A DNA stretch of 64,000 bases from Homalodisca vitripennis. Its lineage: Eukaryota > Arthropoda > Insecta > Hemiptera > Cicadellidae. Numbering within the stretch: position 1 is the first letter of the stretch; the number at the start of each line of letters is the position of its first letter. The translations under genes and the position numbers were made by a program. Where the stretch lies: NCBI RefSeq assembly GCF_021130785.1, contig NC_060212.1, forward strand, positions 149,850,001 through 149,914,000, in the 5' to 3' direction. Of the stretch, positions 35,701 through 48,860 are shown piece by piece. Below the pieces are notes generated by a model, which saw nothing but the letters and a program-made list of their open reading frames with translations, did no database searches and was not told where the DNA came from.

Positions 35701-38700
35701 TATAAAAGGACATAATACTGGGAAGGGGGGCTGAACTAAGACATAAACAACAATAGCAATTCTTACAGCGCACTTACTGTACAAAAGGAAAATAAGCCTA
35801 TAAAAAAATGATAGAAAGTAAAAAAAAACCGTGACAAAAAAATAACGGTGACACGGACTCTTCAGTCATGCTAAAACCGTGTCAAGTCACTGCTACTTCT
35901 CGCGTTGTTCGCCGAAGAAAGGTAGGTAACATGTCAACGCTAAAGGCATCATAAGCAGACGAGTGGCTTACACGTCATGGACTCTCATAGTACAAGGCTG
36001 TGTCCCAAGAACCGCCGCACCGTTTAGAAGAAAAACTAAGAGTTGCACCTCGATGAATCACCGGTTTTAAACTGATTTTGGTGCAAAATTCGGTGACTCA
36101 GTAATAGGTTTCAGTTATTTCCCAATATTCGATATTCGTCGACACGTAACACGAGTTGTTGAGGTGTAAATGATATGCACAGTTATCGACAAACAAATCA
36201 ACGATTGACCGAATTACGTCAGCAATGTACTGACAATATTCGGAACTGTAGTGGTCACGTGACCTATACAGGTAATCCCGATGCACAATCAATCAGGCCG
36301 TGTTTCTCCCACACCCCGGGTCGGCAATGGCGTGGGCAGTGCTCGCCGTTTATTGCTCCACATTTAGAACTTCCAATTCAAACTCCCGATTTAAATTCTG
36401 TCCACGTCCTGAAATAACACAGTTTAACGATTACCTCTTATTACAGTTCTTTTTTGGAATCGTTCGGTTTAGTCACGTACCGCACTGTGTGGTTGGTATG
36501 CATTAAAATTGTTACATTTGCTAGTCGAAATTGAATGTGTACTATAATGATTTCTTTTAATTCTCAAAATTAATTTTTCCAATTCAAAAACGGCTAAGCG
36601 GTGGTAACAAGCAGAATCAGAGGGAAAACGCAGGATTGGTAGTTTAACTATTTATGTATTATGTCCCGTACTGAAAAATATTCTCTTAACACATTAAAAA
36701 AATGAACAAAAGGCTCATCGAATCTGTAAAAATTCTATGTTACGTGGACAGTCTGTGACTAAACTTGAAAGCAATTCCAGTTCTCTAATGACTTTCTCTT
36801 GGCACTTGCCCCCTGTGAGTCCACTGCTATCCGTCCCTCAGGGTTCCATTGTTGTTTCCACGGCTAGAGAAGTGTCCGGTCTGAGGCATCGCTAGGCGGG
36901 AGTGCGGGGAGGGGGAGGACAAAGAGAGGATCGAGAGGAGAGAGCAACCGGGCCGTCGGCCGGTACAGTTAGATACAGTGTGCTCGGTGGAGGATGGCCC
37001 TCAGGAGCAGGAGCAGAACACCTGAGGAAGAGCGGTGGCCAACTGAAGAAACGTAGCGTCACGCTCGAGCGGTCCTCCCGTTCAAGCACCTTCCATCGTA
37101 GTATACTCTTGTCAGTTGCTGACTGTTCTCCAACAGGCGAACTCAGATGCTCACGCTTATTTCCGTCTAAGGGAGAAAAGTTATTTATGTAATGAAAGAC
37201 GAAATCAGTTCATTTCACAGGGAAAGAAGTCAACATTCGTACGATTAGTAGCTTTTAAATAGATATAAATACGTCAATAATGTGGCCGAATATAACGAAA
37301 CGCAGTCCGAGCACACTATCAAAGCATGCTATAAAACATCTAATTTCGGTTTATCTTTTCTACTGTACTTGTAAACAAGATTGTCAGAAAAAGACACGTG
37401 ATTGTAGTTTGATAAATATCAGGAAACAACGAAAATAAAACATGCTCGGAATAATCTAATTCGTGCCCTGATAAGTTGGTAGATACAACATGTTACTTGG
37501 AACTATCAGAGAGTTATCTGTCTCTCTTTCTCTCTGTCTCTGGGTGGTTCAATATTGCATGATACGGATTTTCTTGTGATAAATTCTACTTTGTTTCTAT
37601 AATAAGAATAAGACATAAAGAATAGTCAATAACACGGTTGAAACACTGAACTTTACATAATTATGCTTCCTTAACAACACGCGTTTGTCGCCTTCCACAT
37701 ACAAAAAACTGCCTCCATAAGTCCAAAACCGTAATAATATGTGTTCTACTCATTCTGCTCCGGGGAAGAATAATTAAGGTGTCGGTTCGAACACTTTGTA
37801 GCTATGACGGGTTAAGTATCTATCACTGATCGATAATTCATGTAAATCCGATCGATCGATCGAATCGAAATGAACCCACGGATGAAGCGTTATGAACGAT
37901 AATCGAAAGCCATGTAAATTCTTGATAGGTTACGCGGCCACGTGACTAACAGATTAAAAATAGAGCCAAGTCCTTGCGACCTACGCGGACACGTGAATGT
38001 GGAAAGCCTTCAGACGTCGGGCTTGAGTGGTTTGTAGGGGATAAGTGGTCAACGTCAACGGCTGCAGCTGCCGCTTAGAGGTTCACGGATGTGAGGGTTG
38101 AAGGGGTAGAGTGGAGTTTCTTACAGAAAGAATCCAGATATGGAATGAACGAAAAGCGAGAACTTTAAACAAATAACAAAATGGGATAAATGACGAGAAT
38201 TATTAATGTAGCCTAAAGACATGTTCATATTCAGTTAGATTATTTATACAAGTAGTGTGCTCAACGCTCTCAGACTGCAGTAAGTTACGGTACACAACTT
38301 GGTTGCTGGTAGAACAATATGGCCGGAGGTATACTGCAGTTAAAAAGCACTTGGGGAAATCGTATTTAATAGATCAGTATAACTCCTAGCATGGTTCTCT
38401 AAATATTCAATAATGTTTGTCTAAATATTGTAAATGTAAACTGTACATTGTATAAATCACGAGTAGAGTATCCGTGATGATGTCTTCTATTTAAGATACT
38501 CTCGGACTTGTGCGCAACCTTGGAAAAGTAATCAGCGAAATTACAGACCCATCTGAGTATTTCCTGACCGAAGAGCACGCGCTGACAAACAAGTTAAATT
38601 GCAGACCCATGGCGTCTTTCCTGACTTGTGGATTTAGACGTACCAAGGGCAAGGACAATTTCTAAGCGGACGTTGCCAGGAATAATCGCCTGAATTAACC

Positions 38701-39986
38701 AAACAAAATGATACAACGAAAACAGTTCTTGGACATTTTACCGTACTGGAACTTTGAAAATTTACTTACATTGGATGTGAGTCTGGAAAGTGAATTTTAA
38801 CCGCTCACTCAAAGAATGTAAGCATTTTCAACGGTTTACTTACTCGCAGCTTCTGCAACAACGTGACACCGACACGACACAATTCCGGACGATAAAAACC
38901 GAGGGCATGAAAAACAGCAATTGGCGGCGCTCTCAGGACGTGGTGATTAAAAATGCCGCCAGTCGGTACGAGTGCGCGATTAGGACGGAATGGAACTCGT
39001 GAGGAGGTTTGTGTGTTTCTGTGCCATCTTTGTCTTTCTTGGGGTCAGGAAATGTGATACGAGGAGTGTCACCTGGGGTATTATTGAGGGTCAAAGAATC
39101 CACCCATACGTTTAATAGTGATTCATAAAACATCACCTCAGACCCTGTTGTATCCTAAGGTCGCCGGAAATTATTATGTCTCTGAAAAGTCAATAAGGAC
39201 TGATCGGTTTATTCCACCTAGACATTTTCCTAAACCAAGCCAAAGTTAGGATTAAAAAAGAGCTAAAGTCACGTGGGTTACACGGAAAACTCATCATGGC
39301 TTTATTAAGATAGTGTGCACGATTAAGGGACATTTTAAGGGCAGGTGCCAATTTTCAGGAGGTTCTGATGATGTATATTGCCTGTAATTTGCAGCCGCAG
39401 GAGCCCGAAGCCCACGCACCACCGAGCCCACACAAGGTCGCGGACAACATATCACTAGCTGAGTCGGTCGCCAACGCTGTACAGGAACACTCCGCGAGGA
39501 AGAACGCCCAAGGATAAGGCCGCCGGAGGTTCCTGGGACTCGATACATGACCGGTTACTGTACAGTACGTAATCCAAGACTGGTTTTGTCCTCATGTGCG
39601 TCGTCTGTGGATCGGAACACAGAAAAACCTTCGCCCTTTGACGGAACAATCAGCCCCGAGTGTATCGGTTTCGTCTACAATCACATCCGGAAGAGTAAAG
39701 AGCACAAGGATTCCAAACAAAGAACGAAACAGGCTACAACAAATTGCTACTGCCAGAATTAATTTGTTCTCGCTTACTTTTGTAAACAAGTATCTGCCGT
39801 TGGACGATTTGATGGCGGAGAGTATTTATGCGTTTCATTAGTAACACGGCAGGAAGAATATTGAATACAATGTTTGCAATTCAAATTCCCATTACAAAAG
39901 CATAACATCAGTATCTTTTCTGAGTTGATCTAAGTTTTAGGTACATTTTGTATACAAAACCAACCTACTGCAATTGTGTCCTTATA

Positions 39987-39990
<4 letters not shown>
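32756..39990. other. Long unannotated part of intron 1
   Basis: Mostly AT-rich. GC-richer islets are at 33,940-34,150, 36,870-37,150, 38,830-39,010 and 39,390-39,640. Open frames there (for example 36,902-37,192 plus, 39,294-39,548 minus) have no recognised domains and no good splice pairs; 36,870-37,150 could be an unrecognised 5' exon. A CT-rich run lies at 37,519-37,543 and (CGAT)n at about 37,849-37,865. Confidence 0.35.

Positions 39991-40049
<59 letters not shown>
39991..40049. repeat. (TA)n microsatellite
   Basis: About 59 bases of uninterrupted TA dinucleotides. Confidence 0.97.
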
Positions 40050-40055
<6 letters not shown>

Positions 40056-40718
40056 ACGCGGTTTGTGGAAACGACAGCTGCCCCAAAAAACCCTTTATAC
40101 AAAAATTGATTTTATACATACCTAGGCTAAGTTCGATGGCCAGTTTGGTACGAAATTTCGTTTCAATATGGCAGCCGTTAAAAGAAATCTAAAACTTTAT
40201 TTATAAAACTAAAGAAAACCCAATAATTACTCTGGAATGATAATAACATCTTATATAGTTTTCGAGGTATTGAGTACATCTGGATACCACTAAAATAAAT
40301 AAATAACATTCAGGTTTCAGAAAATCTACCTACTTCTTCCGACTGAGCCGGAAGGACTATTTGAATTAGAATTACTTGTCGAGTGGATTGTACTAAAAGC
40401 CTCGACAATCAATGATGGGTGAGCCTTACGACACGTATTGAGCCAGTTATCTAATAGGTTATGCTAAGCGGAGCACAATTGCTGTTAGAGCCGAGCGTCT
40501 AACAGTATAATGGCCCTATTGAAGCACAGTTCCCGCGGCCGTTTAAATGGTGCTGTTTAAATTGTGGCAAGCATTCGCAAATATCACCTGACACCTTTCA
40601 CAGGCCGTGAATGTGGTGGATAGATTAATGTTAACTAGACTCTAGTTCCAAGGGTGGGAACTCATTCTTCTCCTGTAGCATTGTTACACGGCTATCAGTA
40701 CTGTTTACTTCTGTGTAT
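40050..40718. other. Intron stretch, nothing recognised
   Basis: Mixed sequence between the microsatellite and the 99-bp array, with no supported feature. Confidence 0.4.
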
Positions 40719-41405
40719 GAGCCAGTGAGTTGCTAATTGACTGCATAGTACACTGCACTTTCGTATTGGAAATCTCACAAGTTATTACGACTTTTCATCC
40801 TATTAATTTTCAAGCATGTGCAGGGAGTTGCTAACTGACTGCATAGTACACTGCACTTTCGTATTGGAAATCTCACAAGTTATTACGACTTTTCATCCTT
40901 TTAATTTTCAAGCATGTGCCAGTGAGTCGCTAACTGACTGCATATTACACTGTACTTTCGTATTGGAAATCTCACAAGTTATTACGACTTTTCATCCTTT
41001 TAATTTTCAAGCATGTGCCAGTGAGTCGCTAACTGACTGCATATTACACTGTACTTTCGTATTGGAAATCTCACAAGTTATTACGACTTTTCATCCTTTT
41101 AATTTTCAAGCATGTGCCAGTGAGTCGCTAACTGACTGCATATTACACTGTACTTTCGTATTGGAAATCTCACAAGTTATTACGACTTTTCATCCTTTTA
41201 ATTTTCAAGCATGTGCCAGTGAGTCGCTAACTGACTGCATATTACACTGTACTTTCGTATTGGAAATCTCACAAGTTATTACGACTTTTATCCTTTTAAT
41301 TTTCAAGCATGTGCCAGTGAGTCGCTAACTGACTGCATATTACACTGTACTTTCGTATTGGAAATCTCACTAAGTTATTACGACTTTTCACCCTTTTAAT
41401 TTCGA
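40719..41405. repeat. 99-bp tandem array, about 7 copies
   Basis: The unit contains GCCAGTGAGTCGCTAACTGA, ACTTTCGTATTGGAAATCTC and GACTTTTCATCCTTTTAATT. Units 3-6 are nearly identical, while the outer units (TGCTAATTGACTGCATAG, GTGCAGGGAGTTGC) are diverged, as expected for unequal exchange. The period is a multiple of three, so a long plus-strand frame (40,816-41,328) crosses five units. I treat that as a by-product. Confidence 0.95.
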
Positions 41406-41654
41406 AGTGATCTCTTAACAATTAATTTTAAACTCAGTATAAACTTTAAAAAAATACTTTTAAAAAGGTAATTAAGACGCAAATTTTATAAAATCCTAAA
41501 CTTTGTAAAAACTCAATGCCAAAATTAGTTTATCCCACGTGCTACTGTTTTCTTATTCTTAAAAATGGTAACACAAACATAAACTTAACATAAATCAAAG
41601 GACAACTGTGACAATAAATCTACACATTTTTGGCCATGGCGAAATAAATAGGAT

Positions 41655-42062
41655 CACAAACTTGAAATATGAAACAGACTTGTTGGTTAAGCACAACAAC
41701 AATACTGTGACAAACTTCGGAATTTGAAACAGATTTGTTGGTGAAGCACAACAAAAATACTGTGACAAACTTCGGAATTTGAAACAGACTTGTTGGTGAA
41801 GCACAACAACAATACTGTGACAAACTTCGGAATTTGAAACAGATTTGTTGGTGAAGAACAACAACAATATTGTGACAAACTTCGAAATTTGAAACAGATT
41901 TGTTGGTGAAGCACAACAACAATATTGTGACAAACTTCGAAATTTGAAACAGATTTGTTGGTGAAGCACAACGACAATACTGTGACAAACTTCGGAATTT
42001 GAAACAGATTTGTTGGTGAAGCACAACAACAATACTGTGACAAAATTCGGAATTTGAAACAT
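41655..42062. repeat. 55-bp tandem array, about 7 copies
   Basis: AATACTGTGACAAACTTCGG plus AATTTGAAACAGATTTGTTG and GTGAAGCACAACAAC recur at 41,701, 41,756, 41,811 and onward. Because 55 is not a multiple of three, all three minus-strand frames happen to stay open with the same words shifted in phase. This shows that openness here is a property of the unit and not evidence of coding. Confidence 0.95.
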
Positions 42063-45000
42063 GAGAACTAAACATAAAAAATATCCGTTTAGTTGCTTTT
42101 GAAGATTGCTTTTATTTTTATATTATTCACACGATTGCAAAACTGTAAGAAAAATTTTACTCCGAGTGGCGGTGTAGTGGTGAATGAGCTCATGTTTAGG
42201 AGTGCTGTCTAAAAGCTTGTAAATGTACTTAACATATGATTATAAATAGGTATGATGAGTACACACTTGAAGGTAATGTCAAAGCTTATACAAACATGCG
42301 AGGTTCGAAGACTTAATACGGTTTTGTACCTCAAACACTTCGCCCAACAGTGCCCGACACCAATAATCATTAAAAGGAGCCAATAAAACCCAAACAATGT
42401 TTTCAAACGAGATCATAAAGCCCGGCTACGTTGTTTGTTACAGTCAAATCGAGACGCCCACAGATTGTGAGGAAAATGATTTAATAACAGCGATTAATTG
42501 AAACTCCACAAAGGAACATAAACATTTTAACGAGCGCACAAACATAGCGAACTCAGCTGGAACGGTCCCGTACGTCAGAGCCAGCAGCGGCCCGATTGTT
42601 CTGATTTCGAAAACTCGTAAACCTGACTGGTTAATAACGCGTTAATCTACTGCATTCGAAAAGCATTTCTTTACTTATGACTTCGAATCAACAATATCAT
42701 TGTTTTCGCAAGGCATTAAAGTTGGTTTGACTAATGAGAGCCCTTTATACTCGTATTAATGATGGCCTATAATTATTTATGTTCCCCAAGACTCGTGTAA
42801 AATGAAGGAAAGAAGGAGGTTTTTTCTCTAGCGAAACACCTGCCATGGACGATCGGCAGGTGCTGGCACAGACTCCCGCTGCCGTGCACTGAACATCAAC
42901 CGCCGCCGCCATCTTATGATTAATGGATTGACTGTCTTCTCTTCCATTGATGGACAGTCTTGTTTCTTCATCGTTTTTTAGAATGTTACGTTTCCGTAAA
43001 ATGGGTACGTGGCGAACGCGAATTATTATTCCAAACTCGATCAATTACTCATATTTCTAAATTATCACAAGATAAATATATTATTGTTCCCATTAAGAAT
43101 GGTTACAAGTTCGATGCTACCGGAACAAAATAAAATTACCTTCTCTTTACGAACTAAACTGTGAGTATGAGTAAATGTCTTTTACAAAAATTTAATTTTT
43201 TGTTGCATCGAAATGCAAAATTACTTGTTACAGTAATGATCATGTAAATATAAACTCGGAAGACCCTCCTAAAATCAGGACTTAATCCGCCCCTTACTCG
43301 AAGTAACTTATCGTGTTATAAAGCTAAATTTTTGCCAAACGTTTAATATCGATATATTCCAATAATCCACAGCTTACCGAGAACAACGGTGATAAGAATA
43401 ACATTTTCCATACCTATATAGGTGTCAAAATGGGTCACGTTCATTTCCAGGAATTTAAACAATTATTTAACTACCCACTGCGAATAGACAACTCGTATGT
43501 GACTTGAAAGTTTCCAAGGAGGACATATAACAGATTAATTTCTCCAGAAGTTATGAAATTTTGCTGGACAGCTTTACGCATGAATAAAACAGTTTATTCT
43601 TACTTCGCCTCTGTTATACAGGATGGCATCTCTCATATTTCTGCGTTTTATTTCTGAATAACATTTCCATAAAAACACAATATGTGTAAGTCTGAATGAA
43701 ATTTCGGCCACACGTCTGGCATGTGAAGAATGAATTATTATTCAAATAATTAATACGCTTGGTAATAGTTTCATTTATTTTTTAGAAACATTTAAGATTT
43801 ATTAAACAATGTTTATAAAATTCAATGCATTTTTATTATTCCGGAGCACTTACAACCCTTAGAGGTAATTAAGATCTTCAATGTAAAAAAGAGCCCACTG
43901 TTCATACCAAACGACCAATGAAACTTAACCGATTTTTATTTGTATTGTACATCGGCATGAAACAATAAGTGTCAACGTAGCGTGTAGATGTAACCCACCG
44001 CCACCGAATGACGACGTCTCGACAACCGGATGTGCATACACGTGGATATTTCCCTAGGAGCAATGACGTCTTGTGCGAGAGACAGAGACAGAGACAGAAG
44101 CAGTCGATCTGATGGGAGCCAAGGACCTTGAACCTAGCGCTGACTCGCGGCTCCAAGGTCACCAGACAATGTTCTGTTGCTATCCGCTGCGCTGCGCTTC
44201 CATTTGACCTGTCGCGACCGAGGCAGCGACTGCACCGACGTGGGCGTGACACACAATGCGTTATTCATCTGAAAGGCTTTACATTCGATTCACTACTTTT
44301 AAGTCTTATATTTGCCCAACTGTACTATATTTTATCCACCTACTGGAGGCGGTTGGCGGATCAAGAAAGCACTCGTTACGCACGCATACTGGCTAACTAT
44401 TTATATACGTGCGCGCCGGTGGCCGTTCACAAAGAGATTGGGTACGGTCCTTCCTTTGCGCGGAGCTGACAGAAACACACCGTACTACTATATAAAAATA
44501 CACAGGCTATTATTTAATTACGTAAAATATTTTTTAATTACTCTTTCAATTGCGATAAAAATGTATCAAGAATAAATCCAAACACAAAGGACGAACCATG
44601 TTGTACTGTAAATTGCCTACCAACGCAACGTACAAACGTAAACGAGAGGATTAACCACCTCCAAACCGCCTTCCCTGCAAATATAGTCTAGAAGCTCCAA
44701 GCGAAAATGATAGTAACAAACTAGAAGAGACAATTGGTTCAACTAAAACAAAAAGATAAAAAATAAAAATGTTGAAAAAAGTTCAATTTCGTCGTGAAAA
44801 AATTTAAAACATGCGATTTTCTTAAATGACAAATTTAATTAAAATAAAAAATTCTATCAGTCATAATGAATAAAAAACACGTAAATCCCTGAAGCTATAT
44901 CTCATTTATAGGCTATATTTCAAATTTTCATATTTTTATCTTAGTCGTTTTTCATTACTAAATGGACTACCTTGCCTAATTTAAATGCCTATAATTTCAC

Positions 45001-46129
45001 AAGGAGTGATAAAAGAGCTATGCATTAAACAAAAAATGTATCCGTATCCAAAATGTACAGCACCGCCTTAATAGGCTGTATAATTTCTTGATATTCCAAG
45101 AATACGAACGTTTTAAAATATTGTTTAGTATACAAAAAACCGCAAAAATACTATTTCTTTCGAGTTCACTATTTTTTTTACTTGAACCGATAGCGGTGTA
45201 TAGGCCAGAAACAAAGCTCGGTGGACTAACTGGATATAATTTATAAAAATTGGAATAAAATATAACACACGAGATTATGCGCAGTTTAAATTCACACAGC
45301 AAATTCAACCATAAACTTAGCTTATAACTTTCGGTAGTTATATATAACAGAATAGTATTATTGTCGTATAAGCTCACACCAGCAGCCAACCGCAACGTCT
45401 CTGGTATCCGCAGAGGGTCACCTCCTCGATGAATACATCTTTTTTTGGCTATTTGGTCGGTCTCCTCGATCAAATTTCAGTTTACGATGTTGCAATACGC
45501 GTGAATATCACTACTGTAATGTTGTCGTGAATGAGACTATAACGTTCATATTCAAACCCACTCGGAACATGCGTTATGGAACAATGTGATACACCAGTGC
45601 ATTAATAAAATACGAATATTGATACATTTCTGTAGTGGGATAAATCATGTTGATACAATATTGTTCTACACGAATAATCGTTGATCTGTCAGTTGTACTT
45701 TAACAACTGGAAAGGTTTGGCAGAGAAGGCATTTTCAATATATAAACACGAATTGCTAAATAAACTGTGCTGCGTACGACAACTGAGGATTGACCCGGCC
45801 GTCTATTTCTACCGTTCCAGAAGTCGTAGCTGTAGGCCTACATGTCGCAACCGCCCGCCACACCGAGTCGAGGGTGACCCAGTTTGGCTTCTACTCCACC
45901 ACCGCAGAGCCAGGTGTCGTGCCAACAATGTGGACGCGGACACGGGAACTCAGAGCGCCAGAAATAGCGCGGGGAACGTCCAGGTCCCGTGAACCCGCGG
46001 GCTCTTGTCAGGGGGAAACTCTCGGGGTAGTCCGATCAAGGAGGAATCCGTAATTCAGAGGTCAAACCATAAAACATGGCATAAAATCGTGTATCTCCAT
46101 AAAATTGGACAAGAAACTTAATTAATATC
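42063..46129. other. Unannotated part of intron 1
   Basis: Mostly AT-rich. A minus-strand ATG in the context AAGATGGCGGCGGCGG lies at about 42,906-42,921, discussed as a finding. A short (GAGACA)n run lies at 44,077-44,100. GC-richer islets at 44,100-44,260 and 45,780-46,030 contain unrecognised open frames. The 151-codon minus-strand frame at 45,018-45,473 matches nothing I know. Confidence 0.35.
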
Positions 46130-47910
46130 GAGTCAAACCTAAAAACAACAAAACACTTTAAGACGAACATGAACGGAGGACGCGTATGATTAGTGTAATG
46201 GGTCGAACAAGAGGAATCATAGTTACTAGCCAAACTAAAAACATGAATGGAGGACGAGTATGATACATGTAATGAGATTAACAAAGGTAAAAATAGTTAC
46301 TAGCTAAACTAAGAACAACATAATACTTTGAAACAACCATAATGTAAGGACATAATGAGATGGAGCGAGAGAAACCATTGTTACTAGCAAAATAAAAACA
46401 TGAGAACAAGTATGATTAGTGTAATAGGACGAACGAGGGGAACAATAGTTACTAGCTAAACTAAAAACATGTATGGAGGACGAGTATGGTTATTGTAATG
46501 AGTTGAGTAAGAGAAATCATTGTTACTAGCTAAATAAGAACAACATAATACTTTGAAACAACCATAATGTAAGGACATAATGAGATGAGCGAAGAAACCA
46601 TTGTTACTAGCTAAATAAGAACATGCACGGAGGACGAGTAAGATTAGTGTAATGAGATGAGACGAATGAAACCATAGTTACTAGCTAAATAAGAACATGC
46701 ACGGAGGACGAGTATGGTTATTGTAATGAGATGAGTAAGAGAAACCATTGTTACTAGCTAAATAAGAACATGCACGGAGGACGAGTAAGATTAGTGTAAT
46801 GAGATGAGCGAATGAAACCATTGTTACTAGCTAAATAAGAACATGCACGGAGGACGAGTAAGATTAGTGTAATGAGATGAGCGAATGAAACCATTGTTAC
46901 TAGCTAAATAAGAACATGCACGGAGGACGAGTAAGATTAGTGTAATGAGATGAGCGAATGAAACCATTGTTACTAGCTAAATAAGAACATGCACGGAGGA
47001 CGAGTAAGATTAGTGTAATGAGATGAGCGAATGAAACCATTGTTACTAGCTAAATAAGAACATGCACGGAGGACGAGTAAGATTAGTGTAATGAGATGAG
47101 CGAATGAAACCATTGTTACTAGCTAAATAAGAACATGCACGGAGGACGAGTAAGATTAGTGTAATGAGATGAGCGAATGAAACCGTTGTTACTAGCTAAA
47201 TAAGAACATGCACGGAGGACGAGTAAGATTAGTGTAATGAGATGAGCGAATGAAACCGTTGTTACTAGCTAAATAAGAACATGCACGGAGGACGAGTAAG
47301 ATTAGTGTAATGAGATGAGCGAATGAAACCATTGTTACTAGCTAAATAAGAACATGCACGGAGGACGAGTAAGATTAGTGTAATGAGATGAGCGAATGAA
47401 ACCATTGTTACTAGCTAAATAAGAACATGCACGGAGGACGAGTAAGATTAGTGTAATGAGATGAGCGAATGAAACCATTGTTACTAGCTAAATAAGAACA
47501 TGCACGGAGGACGAGTAAGATTAGTGTAATGAGATGAGCGAATGAAACCGTTGTTACTAGCTAAATAAGAACATGCACGGAGGACGAGTAAGATTAGTGT
47601 AATGAGATGAGCGAATGAAACCGTTGTTACTAGCTAAATAAGAACATGCACGGAGGACGAGTAAGATTAGTGTAATGAGATGAGCGAATGAAACCATTGT
47701 TACTAGCTAAATAAGAACATGCACGGAGGACGAGTAAGATTAGTGTAATGAGATGAGTAATGAAACCATAGTTACTAGCTAAATAAGAACATGCATGGAG
47801 GACGAGTATGATTAGTGTAATGAGATGAGTAAGAAAAACAATAGTTACTAGCTAAATAAGAATATGCACGGAGGACTTTCATAATAAAAGTTTAGTGTAA
47901 TTGAAAGAAC
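46130..47910. repeat. 73-bp satellite array, more than 20 copies
   Basis: The unit TTACTAGCTAAATAAGAACA, TGCACGGAGGACGAGTAAGA, TTAGTGTAATGAGATGAGCG, AATGAAACCATTG repeats exactly every 73 bases from about 46,600 to 47,750. Degenerate copies flank it on both sides (46,130-46,600 and 47,750-47,910). In the clean core the word AACCATTG becomes AACCGTTG in pairs of neighbouring units at 47,181/47,254 and again at 47,546/47,619. This indicates a five-unit (365-bp) higher-order block. Confidence 0.96.
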
Positions 47911-48419
47911 GAGAAGAACAACCCCTCCCACACTACGGTTACTACCTAAGTATTCAAATGGGCAAAATTTAAAAAAATCAATTCTTCTGATATGCTGTCT
48001 ATTTCACGTGAATTGTACACCACGTTGAGGATATGTATGACAATCTACCCCCCCCCCCCACAAACCCTGTGTAGAAGTACAGAATCGCGCAAGCTGCCAC
48101 TAATCGAAACTACGATCTCTTCACCTCTCAGTGTCAGAGGATACTGACCTATGGCTGACACCATAATGAAATTAACCATAAAAGAAATGATAATACAAAG
48201 CATGTTCTTGCCGTAAAAGTATACTGTACTATCTGATTTGTGTATTGGTTCTTGCAACTATAGAGCAACGCCGAGGAGTTAGTTCCACGTAATAAACTAT
48301 AATCTAGATCATAAACTGGATTAACCGAATCATTGAGTTAATGAGTTAATCGAAGTTCATAATGTTTCAATTACATACTTGAATAAAAACCGTATTACAA
48401 AACCAATACGGAGAGTGCT
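47911..48419. other. Intron stretch, nothing recognised
   Basis: Plain sequence with a C-homopolymer at about 48,048-48,059. Confidence 0.4.
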
Positions 48420-48860
48420 GCAAAATCTGATATCTTCTTAAGACAGCTTGTACGCAAAAAGCGCAATGGCTGAAAGACGTTAGGAAACCTGTCCTCTTTG
48501 CTAAGCTGTCAAGCACCTTCTGGCGAGCTGTGAAAGGCGTGGATATAACAAATACAAAACAGAATGCATTATGGGTCTCGATACGAGAACAAAACTGTAT
48601 TTCGAAAGTGGGACTCTACGAAACTGAAAACCTCCTGCTAGCAATCCTAATATTATTGACGTACGAAAAACAAAACTCGTACTTTCAAGTGACAGACGAT
48701 TTGTAGGAGAACACGAAATTCCATTGAGATCAGATTGAGATTTAAATACCTGAAGAAGAGATCAGATCGCATATCTCGAAACGTAGTGTTACTGATTTCT
48801 TACTGAACGATGGCAAATGTCCGGAAAAATCCTGCTTCCTTCACAATTTAAACTGTTACG
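48420..48860 (+). repeat. Possible dispersed retroelement 3' end
   Basis: A GC-richer segment is followed by CCTGAAGAAGAGATCAGATC, ATCTCGAAACGTAGTG and AACGATGGCAAATGTCCGG. The middle motif parallels the minus-strand one at 29.7 kb. The last motif parallels AACGATGGAAAATGTCCG near 19,339. These shared tails suggest related dispersed elements; no protein is recognisable. Confidence 0.4.

Noticed and set aside
36902..37192. GC-rich Arg/Gly-rich frame as a possible exon
   Set aside because: No convincing splice sites or initiator, and the opposite strand is equally open.
40816..41328. 170-codon repeat protein
   Set aside because: The frame follows from a 99-bp repeat unit lacking stops; there is no promoter, splice or database-type motif.
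41595..42075. Three overlapping minus-strand repeat proteins
   Set aside because: All three frames are open because the 55-bp unit lacks minus-strand stops, so none is special.
45018..45473. 151-codon minus-strand frame
   Set aside because: No recognisable motif, and most of it is AT-rich chance sequence with hydrophobic bias.
46600..47760. CRISPR-like regular repeats
   Set aside because: The units are contiguous with no unique spacers, and the DNA is eukaryotic.
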